A stretch of DNA of 64,000 nucleotides, taken from positions 43,032-107,031 of the forward strand of contig NZ_BRLB01000016.1 in the NCBI RefSeq assembly GCF_027923465.1, written 5' to 3'. Positions 35,363-43,237 of this stretch are shown in pieces; the first letter of the stretch is position 1; each line of letters begins with the position of its first letter. The stretch comes from Vallitalea longa (GTDB taxonomy: Bacteria; Bacillota; Clostridia; Lachnospirales; Vallitaleaceae). The translations under genes and the position numbers were made by a program. Below the pieces are notes generated by a model. It saw only the letters and a program-made list of their open reading frames with translations. It ran no database searches and was not told the DNA's origin.

Positions 35363-35725
35363 CTATTTGTAATAACCTACTATTAGATTTATTAGTGCTG
35401 AACCAAGTACTGCACCTATACAAGAAACAATAGCTGTAGTAATACGATTATTCCATTTCTTAACATCCATTTCATCAGCAGCACTCCTTCTTATACAGAA
35501 ATATATAATTAGTAACCCAGATATAATTGGAGCTAATATAATGAGTTTTATTGTAATGTCATTAATTAGCTTTTCTGTTCCTGTTACTAATTTGCTGTCT
35601 TTTACTTTCTGTGCATGAACAGGCATTGTACATGCAAAAAAAATATAAATAGTTGCTAATACACCTTTAATTATCTTTATATATTTTTCTTTTGCTTTTG
35701 ATTTATTAATAGGTGACTCAAGCAT
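35363..35725 (-). CDS. VirB2/TrbC-like pilin
   Basis: This 120-residue protein has a signal peptide ending near VHAQ (about residues 36-39) and then two membrane helices (LIILAPIISGLLIIYF and AIVSCIGAVLGSALINLI) separated by a short charged loop. This is the classic VirB2/TrbC topology. ATG at 35725 is chosen because AGGAGG is seven bases upstream; an in-frame TTG at 35731 is too close to that site. It lies between the coupling protein and the Flp-like prepilin genes. Confidence 0.65.
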   Translation of the reverse strand: MLESPINKSKAKEKYIKIIKGVLATIYIFFACTMPVHAQKVKDSKLVTGTEKLINDITIKLIILAPIISGLLIIYFCIRRSAADEMDVKKWNNRITTAIVSCIGAVLGSALINLIVGYYK

Positions 35726-35763
35726 TAACAAACCTCCTTTCTATGATTCCGCATCACTAACAT

Positions 35764-37812
35764 TCAACGATTTAGCAATTCTTTGCTGACTTGCCTTTTA
35801 GGTTGTTCACATAAAACTTTGAAGTATAACCATATATTCCATAGATCAATTTCATTTGTCTTTTGAATCCTCTCCTTTCGCATCTTTTCTCTTTGTTCCC
35901 TAATTAATCTATTATGTTCTTTATCACCCAAACCAAATATTTTATTAAAACTCCATTTTGATAAATCAGGTGAATACATCATTACAGGATTATTTCTTGA
36001 TATTACTAGAGAATATGGACGTTTAATAAGCCTTACTTCATCTGGTGTGAGTAAAGCTCTACTTGTTAGATTTAAACTATGTGAACTTGATGGAGTTGAA
36101 TATTTACCATGTGATGCACTCAAAGTATATGTACTTACTGTATAGTTTCCTAATTTCTTTGATATTTCTTCCAGTGTTTCTAAGTCATCAGCTTGGAGGT
36201 ATATCCAGTTCTCGCAATTGCTTTTAATCGTTTTGGCAACTTCTTTACCATACTTTTCATCAATCTGTGCAAAAGATTGTACAAATAAATTAAAACGAAT
36301 ACCTCTACCTCCACCAACTGTAAGTTTTGCTCCAAAATCAGCTATCTTGACAAAGTTTCCATACTCATCTAAAACAAAATTTACTCTTTTCTTTAGTCTG
36401 CCACCACGTTTATCTGCTTCATTCACTAATAATTCATAATGCTGTGAAACCAATAAACTTGCTAAACTATAATAGGTTGTTTTTTCATCAGGCAAAACTA
36501 TAAACAGAGCAGTTTTTTCCTCTCCAAGTTTTTGAGGATCATAGTCACTTGTATATGTCATAGAATTAATTAATGGATTAGTAAATAATCGTAGAGTTGT
36601 TAGTGCAGCAGTGTAGAAACTCCCCCTGGTTTTATTAGGAGCAACCTCTGATATAGATAACAATCCTTTTGCAGGATGTGATTGTTTTAATGTTTTGATA
36701 TATTCTAATAGAGGCATTTTCCCATTAATTGATTTACACATTTCACTTATAAAGTAATATACATTAGTCATATTTTGATATTTCTTGTTTAATCTACCTC
36801 TATTATCGTAAACAACAGCCATAATTGAGCTTGCTATAATACTTGCTTCACCGTCAGTCCATATTCTTTCCCCTTTGGCTTCACCTACTAATTGTGACGT
36901 TAAGTCCCATGTTTTATCTATAGCCTTTGGGATGTCATCTTCATCAACTGCATCTATAATAGGTTGCAAAAAATTATATCTAGTACTTTTCAATGGATTT
37001 TTAAAGTCTATTGTTATGACCTTATAACCCATCTTTCTTAAATAAGGAACTGTATAACCCATCAATTCCCCTTTGGGGTCCGAAATAACCATACTTTCTC
37101 CTGATAAAGCTAGAGTTCCAATGGTTTGTAATACTACTGCTCTGGTTTTTCCACTTCTTGTTGCTCCAATACAAAGAGTATGAACATCATCATCTATGTA
37201 ATAGATTTTTTCATTACCTTTTAATTTGTCATATCCTAAAACTAAGCCCCCCCTCGGTATACATGCTTTTTCACATAGGGAATTTTCTTTGGCTTGAGCT
37301 CCTTTTGTCTGCACTTTATCGTTTTTTGATTTATATAACTTTTCTTTGTTCTTTTCTTGCTCATTCTTATCTTCCCTTTCTTTATTTTTTATATCATCAC
37401 ACCCATTTGTAATGAGTGTTTTAATATCTTTATCATTAGGATTTAATGCAAAGCTTTTAAAACCACTATCTTTGTTTTCTAACCACTTAGCTGAACCAAA
37501 TTGGTTTTGTCCTGCTGGTACTGGTGTTTTTATATCTGGTGTTATTTCAATAAGCTCACTTTGATAAGGTTTGTTATTAGCTAAGTAATAAAATACTGCT
37601 ATTATTAATACAAATCCCTGTAAGCATAAAAAAAGTAACAGGTGTTTTTTATCTGTTGTTATGTCTCTAATACATTCCATGAAATTAAATATCTGAATAG
37701 TTTTGGTTCTTTTTGAAAGTATATAATGAACATTTGTTGAAAAAAATATGTTGATTATCATACCTAGAATAAATATTATAGATGAAATATATAATTTTCC
37801 TTTTTTCTTCAG
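35764..37812 (-). CDS. virD4: VirD4/TraG-type coupling protein
   Basis: This protein of about 682 residues has two N-terminal membrane helices and then a VirD4-type ATPase. Walker A is CIGATRSGKTRAVVLQTI and Walker B is VNFVLDEYGNF. VVYDNRGRL and the later QSFAQIDEKYG are also typical. It brings the relaxase-DNA complex to the channel. The start is uncertain. A TTG at 37839 has no ribosome site, while GGAAGGATG lies about ten bases before a CTG at 37812 that would give MKKKGKLYISS, a sensible N-terminus. I use the CTG. It lies downstream of the relaxase in the usual Tn1549-like order. Confidence 0.88.
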   Translation of the reverse strand: MKKKGKLYISSIIFILGMIINIFFSTNVHYILSKRTKTIQIFNFMECIRDITTDKKHLLLFLCLQGFVLIIAVFYYLANNKPYQSELIEITPDIKTPVPAGQNQFGSAKWLENKDSGFKSFALNPNDKDIKTLITNGCDDIKNKEREDKNEQEKNKEKLYKSKNDKVQTKGAQAKENSLCEKACIPRGGLVLGYDKLKGNEKIYYIDDDVHTLCIGATRSGKTRAVVLQTIGTLALSGESMVISDPKGELMGYTVPYLRKMGYKVITIDFKNPLKSTRYNFLQPIIDAVDEDDIPKAIDKTWDLTSQLVGEAKGERIWTDGEASIIASSIMAVVYDNRGRLNKKYQNMTNVYYFISEMCKSINGKMPLLEYIKTLKQSHPAKGLLSISEVAPNKTRGSFYTAALTTLRLFTNPLINSMTYTSDYDPQKLGEEKTALFIVLPDEKTTYYSLASLLVSQHYELLVNEADKRGGRLKKRVNFVLDEYGNFVKIADFGAKLTVGGGRGIRFNLFVQSFAQIDEKYGKEVAKTIKSNCENWIYLQADDLETLEEISKKLGNYTVSTYTLSASHGKYSTPSSSHSLNLTSRALLTPDEVRLIKRPYSLVISRNNPVMMYSPDLSKWSFNKIFGLGDKEHNRLIREQREKMRKERIQKTNEIDLWNIWLYFKVLCEQPKRQVSKELLNR

Positions 37813-37883
37813 AACTATTACATCCTTCCATAAATGCAATGTTAATTGTTAGATTCAATAATTATAATTAACATTAATATAGA

Positions 37884-38051
37884 TTATTTTTTACCATCAT
37901 TCTTTTCCCTTTTATTGAATATACATTTGTTCAACATACAATAGATTTTAATGTTTTCATTTCCAAATTCATCTTTAGTTTTAATATATGTCATTAAATA
38001 TAAGCAACTAAAACATTTGCAATTATCATTTTTAAATACAATTCCATGCAC
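37884..38051 (-). CDS. Small cysteine-rich protein, 55 aa
   Basis: The GTG at 38051 follows GGGAGGTGAT at seven bases and opens VHGIVFKNDNCKCFSCLYLM; a second cysteine pair comes later (YCMLNKC). The spacing C-x-C-x2-C and C-x4-C could bind zinc. The gene fits neatly between relaxase and coupling protein genes and is in the same direction. It may be an accessory of the relaxosome or a regulator. No family is recognised. Confidence 0.55.
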   Translation of the reverse strand: MHGIVFKNDNCKCFSCLYLMTYIKTKDEFGNENIKIYCMLNKCIFNKREKNDGKK

Positions 38052-38070
38052 AGCATCACCTCCCTTAATT

Positions 38071-39039
38071 TTATCTTTCGTATTCAGTTCCTATCTCCCA
38101 ATTAAGTCCTCTTCCTTTTTGTAGTTCTGCTATTCTCTCTTTTAATGCATCGCCTTTTAATTCTTTATTTCTAAGATAAGTTAGAGGATAGTTTTGATTA
38201 TTTGTATTATCAGATTTTGATAAAATATAAATAGCCGAAAATAAAAGCTCCATTCGATTATGAAGGAGCTTCTTATTTTGATATCGTTTATTTAATTTAA
38301 AGGTTTTTAATAGATTCTCTTTCGTATATTTTTCTGGTGGGTAAAGTTTTCTGTTTCTGCATTTTTTACCATTAGGAGTGATAAAAGTTATGTATTTCCT
38401 ATTATCATCCCAATTAACTTTATAGCCTAGTTTTTCCATGTTTGATATAAATTCTTCTTTGCTTGTTGAATTCTTCATACATTCTTCTACAGCTAGATAT
38501 AATTCATATTTCCATGATGTTCCTTTTGACTTACTACGATATTCTCCACGATTTTTATAGTTACCCTCTTTACCTCTCACAACTATTAATCCATATTGGC
38601 GACAAAGTTTATCTGAGTAATCTTTCAATTCTTGTAATTGTTCCTTTGATAATTGCCATTTACGACCTGTATCAGTATTAACAGTATTTATTATAAAATG
38701 AGTATGTAAATGGGCTTTATCAGTATGAACTGCATATACTACCTGAAATACTTTAAATATTTTATGTTCTAATAACTTATCAGCTATTTTTTTTATTATC
38801 TCTGGACTTGCTTTATCTTGCGGAGAAAAAGATTGTATGAAATGAATAAATTGTCTTCCTGTTTCCTTTTTATAATTTTGTTTGGTTAAGATGAATTCTT
38901 CGTAAGCTGTTGTTGTATTACAATTTAACCCTGCTGTTAAATGTAGCTCTGTCTTTTTAGGATTTAGTATGTAATTTATTGCTCTTTTCAAACCTGAATA
39001 AGTTGTGTTTTTACCTTTGATAAAATCAATTATTGCAAT
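38071..39039 (-). CDS. mobA: MOBP-type relaxase (MobA)
   Basis: This 322-residue relaxase has GKNTTYSGLKRAINYILNP at the N-terminus (with the candidate catalytic Tyr) and the metal-binding motif HLHTHFIINTV (about residues 113-123). It nicks oriT and pilots the strand into the recipient. The only standard start codon is TTG at 38991, inside the conserved N-terminus. The conserved AIIDFIKGKN is encoded upstream and is preceded by AGAAGGTGAT, with ATT at 39039 at the right spacing and no in-frame ATG, GTG or TTG. I therefore place the start at that ATT. The gene begins 4 bases after mobC ends. It is shorter than many MobA proteins. Confidence 0.85.
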   Translation of the reverse strand: MAIIDFIKGKNTTYSGLKRAINYILNPKKTELHLTAGLNCNTTTAYEEFILTKQNYKKETGRQFIHFIQSFSPQDKASPEIIKKIADKLLEHKIFKVFQVVYAVHTDKAHLHTHFIINTVNTDTGRKWQLSKEQLQELKDYSDKLCRQYGLIVVRGKEGNYKNRGEYRSKSKGTSWKYELYLAVEECMKNSTSKEEFISNMEKLGYKVNWDDNRKYITFITPNGKKCRNRKLYPPEKYTKENLLKTFKLNKRYQNKKLLHNRMELLFSAIYILSKSDNTNNQNYPLTYLRNKELKGDALKERIAELQKGRGLNWEIGTEYER

Positions 39040-39043
39040 AATA

Positions 39044-39364
39044 TCACCTTCTATTTCTATTATTTTCTTGTCTTATATTAATTAGGTATTTATAAATATC
39101 TTGCAGTAATTTGTTTATTGCTGATAAATTGGGATTGGTTATTCTTCCTTGATGACATAAGATGGTTAATTGATTAAGATTGTTACCAACTTTAGATAGC
39201 TGCCTTGTAAACTCCTGGATACCATTAATTATTATAATATCTTTTTTCAAGGCAGAGGAAATGATATATGCACTAACAGACATATTTGCTTTTGCTGATT
39301 TTGATCTTATTATTTCTAAGTCTTTACTGGAAATTCTAAATTTGAATTGTGTATCTTTTTTTAT
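39044..39364 (-). CDS. mobC: MobC-like relaxosome accessory protein
   Basis: This protein of about 106 residues has a ribbon-helix-helix-like start (KKDTQFKFRISSKDLEIIRS) and the MobC C-terminal segment VGNNLNQLTILCHQ. It binds oriT and helps the relaxase. An ATG at 39385 has no ribosome site, and a GTG at 39373 is too close to one. AAGGATGTGAT, nearly the full anti-16S sequence, lies before an ATA at 39364, which gives the usual MobC N-terminus. I use that ATA. The oriT-like repeats lie just upstream. Confidence 0.8.
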   Translation of the reverse strand: MKKDTQFKFRISSKDLEIIRSKSAKANMSVSAYIISSALKKDIIIINGIQEFTRQLSKVGNNLNQLTILCHQGRITNPNLSAINKLLQDIYKYLINIRQENNRNRR

Positions 39365-39385
39365 GGATATCACATCCTTTTGCAT

Positions 39386-39506
39386 AAATAAATACCGTAT
39401 CTTTAGTAGTTGATACGGTATTAAGGGGTGTGGGGAATCCCCACTTTTACAAGCTAGTTGTGTACACAAGTAGGAAGCTTGCCATCAACTAAAGTTGATG
39501 TTTTTT
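39386..39506. other. Candidate origin of transfer (oriT)
   Basis: Four inverted repeats fall within 120 bases upstream of mobC: AATACCGTATC/GATACGGTATT (39391-39401, 39412-39422), GTGGGGAATCCCCAC (39430-39444), TTGTGTACACAA (39458-39469), and CATCAACT/AGTTGATG (39483-39500) followed by six Ts. This clustering next to mobC and mobA is typical of oriT. The last repeat could also terminate plus-strand transcripts. The nick site is not identified. Confidence 0.65.
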
Positions 39507-39573
39507 AGCTCCAGTAACTAATGTTTAATTATTTATTGAACGATTTAAGTAATCGGGTTGTTGATAAAAATAT

Positions 39574-39840
39574 TTATTCAAAAACATATATTGTACTTTT
39601 AGCCCATTTTTCTCCTGTTATCTTTTCCATTTCTCTTGCTATCATCGAATAAGACACCCTTCCTTTAAATCTTTTTATTAGCTTTGTTTTTCTTGATGGT
39701 CGTTGTTTTACTAGTTTTTCCTATAATCTAGCATTCTGTTGTAAGATCTCTTCATGTTTTACTAATAACTCCTTATACTTAACCTTCTGTTTTACTACTT
39801 CATTTTTATATCTCTCATTATCATTTTCATCTATACTCAT
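39574..39840 (-). pseudogene. Small gene with an internal amber stop
   Basis: A frame from ATG 39840 encodes a charged coiled coil (ERYKNEVVKQKVKYKELL), meets TAG at 39721-39723, and continues in frame with KTKLIKRFKGRVSYSMIARE and EKWAKSTIYVFE before a normal stop. The second half looks like a small helix-turn-helix. One base change (for example CAG) would restore an 88-residue protein. It lies between oriT and the dGTPase cassette. Confidence 0.5.
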
Positions 39841-39843
39841 TTT

Positions 39844-39983
39844 TCATAAGTTTGTATTATTGTTATAATTTATTAAATCCTTTATGGTTTTATTTCTCCC
39901 TGTCAGCTTATCTTGTAATGTTGCTAATTCTTTTTATATTTTTTTAGCTTGTCTATATTATCAGAACAAAATATATTTAGCAT
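39844..39983 (-). pseudogene. Frameshifted coiled-coil fragment
   Basis: ATG at 39983 opens a frame that includes DNIDKLKKYKK and then stops. One frame over, the sequence continues KELATLQDKLTGRNKTIKDL to a stop at 39844. It is probably the decayed upstream neighbour of the amber-stopped gene. Confidence 0.4.
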
Positions 39984-40075
39984 TTTTCACTTCACTATTT
40001 TTTATTTATTTACATATATAATATAAGATGAAAACTAAGCCTTACACTCTTAGATTTAACTTGTATTATATAAAT

Positions 40076-40128
40076 AAAAAAACTCCATTGGAGTGAGTCT
40101 AAATATAATATTCACATTCCAATGAAGT
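40076..40128 (-). terminator. Second terminator after the dGTPase cassette
   Basis: Minus strand: ACTTCATTGGAATGTGA can pair with TCACTCCAATGGAGT, followed by seven Ts. It backs up the terminator at 40134-40163. Confidence 0.6.
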
Positions 40129-40133
40129 ACACT

Positions 40134-40163
40134 AAAAAAGTATCCTCTATTTTTAGGATACTT
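40134..40163 (-). terminator. Terminator of the dGTPase cassette
   Basis: Minus strand: AAGTATCCT pairs with AGGATACTT across an eight-base loop, followed by a T run. It lies 53 bases after the nucleotidyltransferase gene. Confidence 0.75.
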
Positions 40164-40215
40164 AGTTTATCTATTAACTTAAGTAAAATCAATTATAATT
40201 TCCTATTCTATTCAA

Positions 40216-40914
40216 TTAATTATTAATTAAATAATTTATTTTGCTTTTCAAAATATTTTTATCAAATATTTGTTCTTTATAATGTTGCAATTGCAATTTG
40301 TAAAGCTGATTTATAAACTTATATTCTTGTTTAAAATATTTTCTAAACTTATTTCTTATTGTATTAGAAATATCTAAATTATATTTCTCATAATACACCA
40401 TTGCTCTAAGCAAATTTAATTCAACACTAGGATTTTCATCTAAAACAATATCTATTTCTTCAATATCTATATTTTCATTACAATTATCAATGAATAATTC
40501 AGTAGTTAAATTATAAGCATATGCATCTATATTTAAAAAAACAGAACTAAGCAAATTATTAATATTTGTATCCAATATCTTTTCTTTAAATGCCCATGTA
40601 TCTTTTAAATACCAAATATCAAATTGAATAAATTTATTTTTTAATTTATATCCACCAAATCTATTCTTATATAGATTTTCATCACCATAATTATTCCTTA
40701 ATACCTTATCAATACATATATATTCTTTTTTAGGTGATAGTACAATATCTATATCTCTAGGTGAAAATTGTACATCTGAAAAAAGATAATCTCTTACAGC
40801 TCCTCCAAATATTATAATCTCATAATATTTCTCTAAGTCTCTTATAGTCTTAATAGCAATTTTATCATCATTAATAAATTCATATAAACTTTGCTTAAAA
40901 TTTATATTACGCAT
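40216..40914 (-). CDS. Nucleotidyltransferase of the dGTPase cassette
   Basis: This 232-residue protein has the nucleotidyltransferase motif IIIFGGAVRDYLF (about residues 33-45) and RDIDIVL (about 53-59), with the two metal-binding aspartates, as in class II poly(A)/CCA-adding enzymes. It is much shorter than those and lacks their RNA-binding C-terminus. The remainder is helical and unrecognised. ATG at 40914 is chosen: GGGG lies eight bases upstream, while the ATG at 40920 is too close. It is the last of three genes with a common promoter and double terminator. It could modify a tRNA, a nucleotide or a partner protein. Confidence 0.75.
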   Translation of the reverse strand: MRNINFKQSLYEFINDDKIAIKTIRDLEKYYEIIIFGGAVRDYLFSDVQFSPRDIDIVLSPKKEYICIDKVLRNNYGDENLYKNRFGGYKLKNKFIQFDIWYLKDTWAFKEKILDTNINNLLSSVFLNIDAYAYNLTTELFIDNCNENIDIEEIDIVLDENPSVELNLLRAMVYYEKYNLDISNTIRNKFRKYFKQEYKFINQLYKLQLQHYKEQIFDKNILKSKINYLINN

Positions 40915-40929
40915 TTGCATAACCCCTTA

Positions 40930-42393
40930 TTAAAGTAACATATTTCCAGTAATTTGCTTATGCAGATTTAAAGCATATGAATCAGTCATACAAGATATAT
41001 AATCTACTATCAATTGTATTCCCTTATATAAAAAATCTTTTTTAGATAATTTATATGAAAGATTTTGTTCATCCCTAAAATTATCTGATATTAAGTTAAA
41101 TAATTTTTGATCTTTACTTTTACTTCTTTTAAATGTTTTATTAAAAATATTCTCTCTTTCTTTATTCTCTTTGCCATCGCTTTCTTTGTAATAAAACACC
41201 AAAAGATTAAACATTGAATTTACAAATATATCAAGAAGTGTTGTTAAAATACTATTACCTATAATTTCTAATTTAAGTACTTCTTTACTGCTATATGCAT
41301 AATCAACGCATAAACTTCTAATTATTTTTTCCATTTTACACGTTTTTTTTGATTTTGTCAATAAAGGACCTTCATATTTGCCACTCAATATTTCATTATG
41401 ATTTTTTATAAATTCTTCACAAACTTCATTAATGAAATAACCTTGAATAATAATTTTAAAATTTTGCATACATATTAAATCATCTTTATTTTTAAACTTT
41501 TTATTTTTCTTTATATATTCCTTAATATTGTTATCACAATAATTTTCACTATTAAATTTATTCTTAATTTTGCTCCAAGAAATCAGCCCTTTTTTTACTG
41601 CATCTTCTAAATCCGCAAATAAATATGCTATATCATCTGATGCTTCTAATAATAATGTAACTGGATGTTTTGAATTGTTTGATAAATGAATATGTTTCCT
41701 AATTTCTTCACATTTAGCTTTTTCTGATTTAAAATATCCAAACTTACCGTTTTCAGAAAGCTTATTTAACGAATCCCATGGATACTTCATTAAAGTTGCA
41801 AGCGTTCCAAAAGTAAAATTAACACCATGTTTATCATTTAGTCTCTGTAATTTCGTTAAAATACGTATCCCTTGAGCATTTCCCTCAAACTTAATAAAAT
41901 CGCTAAATAACACTTTAAGCTCTTCATCAGTAATATCATTACCTATAAATTCTTTTATATCAACCTTCCTTTGAAGTATCCATTTTTTAAAAAATTCCCT
42001 AATTATTGTTTCACCAAAATGTCCAAAAGGAGGATTTCCAATATCATGTACAAGTCCAGATACTTCTAATAACGAAGAAAGTTTATTTTTTCTCTCTATA
42101 GCATTTTCATCATCCCAAATTCTTTTTTCTATCAATTTTGTTCCTACTAATGATCCTAAAGACCTTGCTATAGCAGAAGCCTCGAGAGAATGCGTTAATC
42201 TAGTTCTGATAAAATCATTTTTCTGTAATGGAAATACTTGAGTTTTATCTTGTAATCTTCTTAAAGCTGAACTATATATTATTCTATCATAATCTTTTTG
42301 AAAAGAATTTCTATGATTATCTGTTGTTGTAGAATTTCTAAATCTTTCTTCAGATAATAATTTATCCCATATAACATTATATTCTTTAGTCAT
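40930..42393 (-). CDS. dgt: dGTPase-like HD-domain triphosphohydrolase
   Basis: This 487-residue protein has the Dgt-family N-terminus: YDRIIYSSALRRLQDKTQVF, RTRLTHSLEASAIARSLG (first His) and LVHDIGNPPFGHFGE (the HD pair). A long C-terminal helical part follows. Such enzymes cut dGTP to deoxyguanosine and triphosphate, and related proteins protect bacteria from phage by draining dNTPs. ATG at 42393 follows AAGGAG. It is the middle gene of the cassette, 2 bases after the first gene and 9 bases before the nucleotidyltransferase. The metal ligands look intact. Being carried on a conjugative element with its own promoter favours a defence role over housekeeping. Confidence 0.85.
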   Translation of the reverse strand: MTKEYNVIWDKLLSEERFRNSTTTDNHRNSFQKDYDRIIYSSALRRLQDKTQVFPLQKNDFIRTRLTHSLEASAIARSLGSLVGTKLIEKRIWDDENAIERKNKLSSLLEVSGLVHDIGNPPFGHFGETIIREFFKKWILQRKVDIKEFIGNDITDEELKVLFSDFIKFEGNAQGIRILTKLQRLNDKHGVNFTFGTLATLMKYPWDSLNKLSENGKFGYFKSEKAKCEEIRKHIHLSNNSKHPVTLLLEASDDIAYLFADLEDAVKKGLISWSKIKNKFNSENYCDNNIKEYIKKNKKFKNKDDLICMQNFKIIIQGYFINEVCEEFIKNHNEILSGKYEGPLLTKSKKTCKMEKIIRSLCVDYAYSSKEVLKLEIIGNSILTTLLDIFVNSMFNLLVFYYKESDGKENKERENIFNKTFKRSKSKDQKLFNLISDNFRDEQNLSYKLSKKDFLYKGIQLIVDYISCMTDSYALNLHKQITGNMLL

Positions 42394-42395
42394 TA

Positions 42396-43103
42396 TTATT
42401 TCTCCTTCATTAAAAATAATTTTTGCAATTCTTTACTACTCATTTCTTCATAATTCTTCTTACAATAACAATCATAATTACATTCTCTCATTTTAATATT
42501 ACATTGCAGATTATTTGATTCCATATGTTTCAAAATAATATCATAAGCCCGTTTTCCATAATTTACTTCTTTAATTGAACTCGTACTATCAATAATTACT
42601 TCTTCTAAATACTTATCTAGAAATAAATTAAAATTTTCTTCTTTAAATATAATCATTTTTTTAAAAGTATTATCACCAAAATTTTCTATGTATTCATCTA
42701 ACTTTAAATATGCGTTGCTAGTATCTATATTACATTTTTCCCAATTAACAGGATTTTCCTTAATTATTCTAACATTTGGAACTGACTCTATCAAACATTT
42801 AGTACTTAATTTGAATAATATTGGTCCATATAAATTTTGTCTTTTATAATTACCAAAACCTTCTTTATGTAAGTCATATACATCTAGAAAAATACAATCC
42901 CATAATCCATACTTTTTATCAATGATATCACTTTCTTGACTAGTTTGAGGTAAGCCAAGACTTTCAACAATACCTCTTGACATTAATTTATTTTGTTGAA
43001 TAAAGGAACAAGAAGTGGTTAATGTATTAGCATGAAAAAAATTTTCAATTCCTTTAGATAATAGAAATTCATATAATTTTTTATTATTAATGTATTTCTC
43101 CAT
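42396..43103 (-). CDS. ADP-ribosyltransferase-like protein of the dGTPase cassette
   Basis: This 235-residue protein begins with ENFFHANTLTTSCSFIQQNK and LMSRGIVESLG, which resemble the His-containing first strand and following helix of DarT/ART enzymes. SDIIDKKYGLWDCIFLD and QNLYGPILF follow. A C-terminal EEVIID could supply the catalytic Glu. The family call is tentative. A cysteine cluster lies near the end (CNYDCYCKKN). ATG at 43103 is preferred, with GGGGG seven bases upstream. It is the first gene of the cassette, directly behind the promoter at 43168-43196. A role as effector or sensor of a defence module is inferred. Confidence 0.55.
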   Translation of the reverse strand: MEKYINNKKLYEFLLSKGIENFFHANTLTTSCSFIQQNKLMSRGIVESLGLPQTSQESDIIDKKYGLWDCIFLDVYDLHKEGFGNYKRQNLYGPILFKLSTKCLIESVPNVRIIKENPVNWEKCNIDTSNAYLKLDEYIENFGDNTFKKMIIFKEENFNLFLDKYLEEVIIDSTSSIKEVNYGKRAYDIILKHMESNNLQCNIKMRECNYDCYCKKNYEEMSSKELQKLFLMKEK

Positions 43104-43167
43104 TTTCAATCCCCCTAGTAAAAAATAACCTTTAATTATTATGGTATAATATTCACTTCATAACAAA

Positions 43168-43196
43168 AGTATACAACAATTTTAACTATTATTCAA
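43168..43196 (-). promoter_or_regulatory. Promoter of the dGTPase cassette
   Basis: Minus strand: TTGAAT (43196-43191), a 17-base spacer and TATACT (43173-43168). The first gene starts 65 bases downstream. Confidence 0.65.
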
Positions 43197-43237
43197 TTCA
43201 TTAAATCTTTTTGATATTGCGTAAATTTATTAAATAT

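Noticed and set aside
39483..39506. Simple terminator only
   Set aside because: The hairpin plus T run would suit a plus-strand terminator, but no plus-strand gene lies upstream, and three other palindromes sit next to it, so oriT is the better reading.
40930..42393. Housekeeping dGTPase
   Set aside because: Its place in a three-gene cassette with own promoter and terminators inside a conjugative element points to cargo, although the enzyme activity would be the same.
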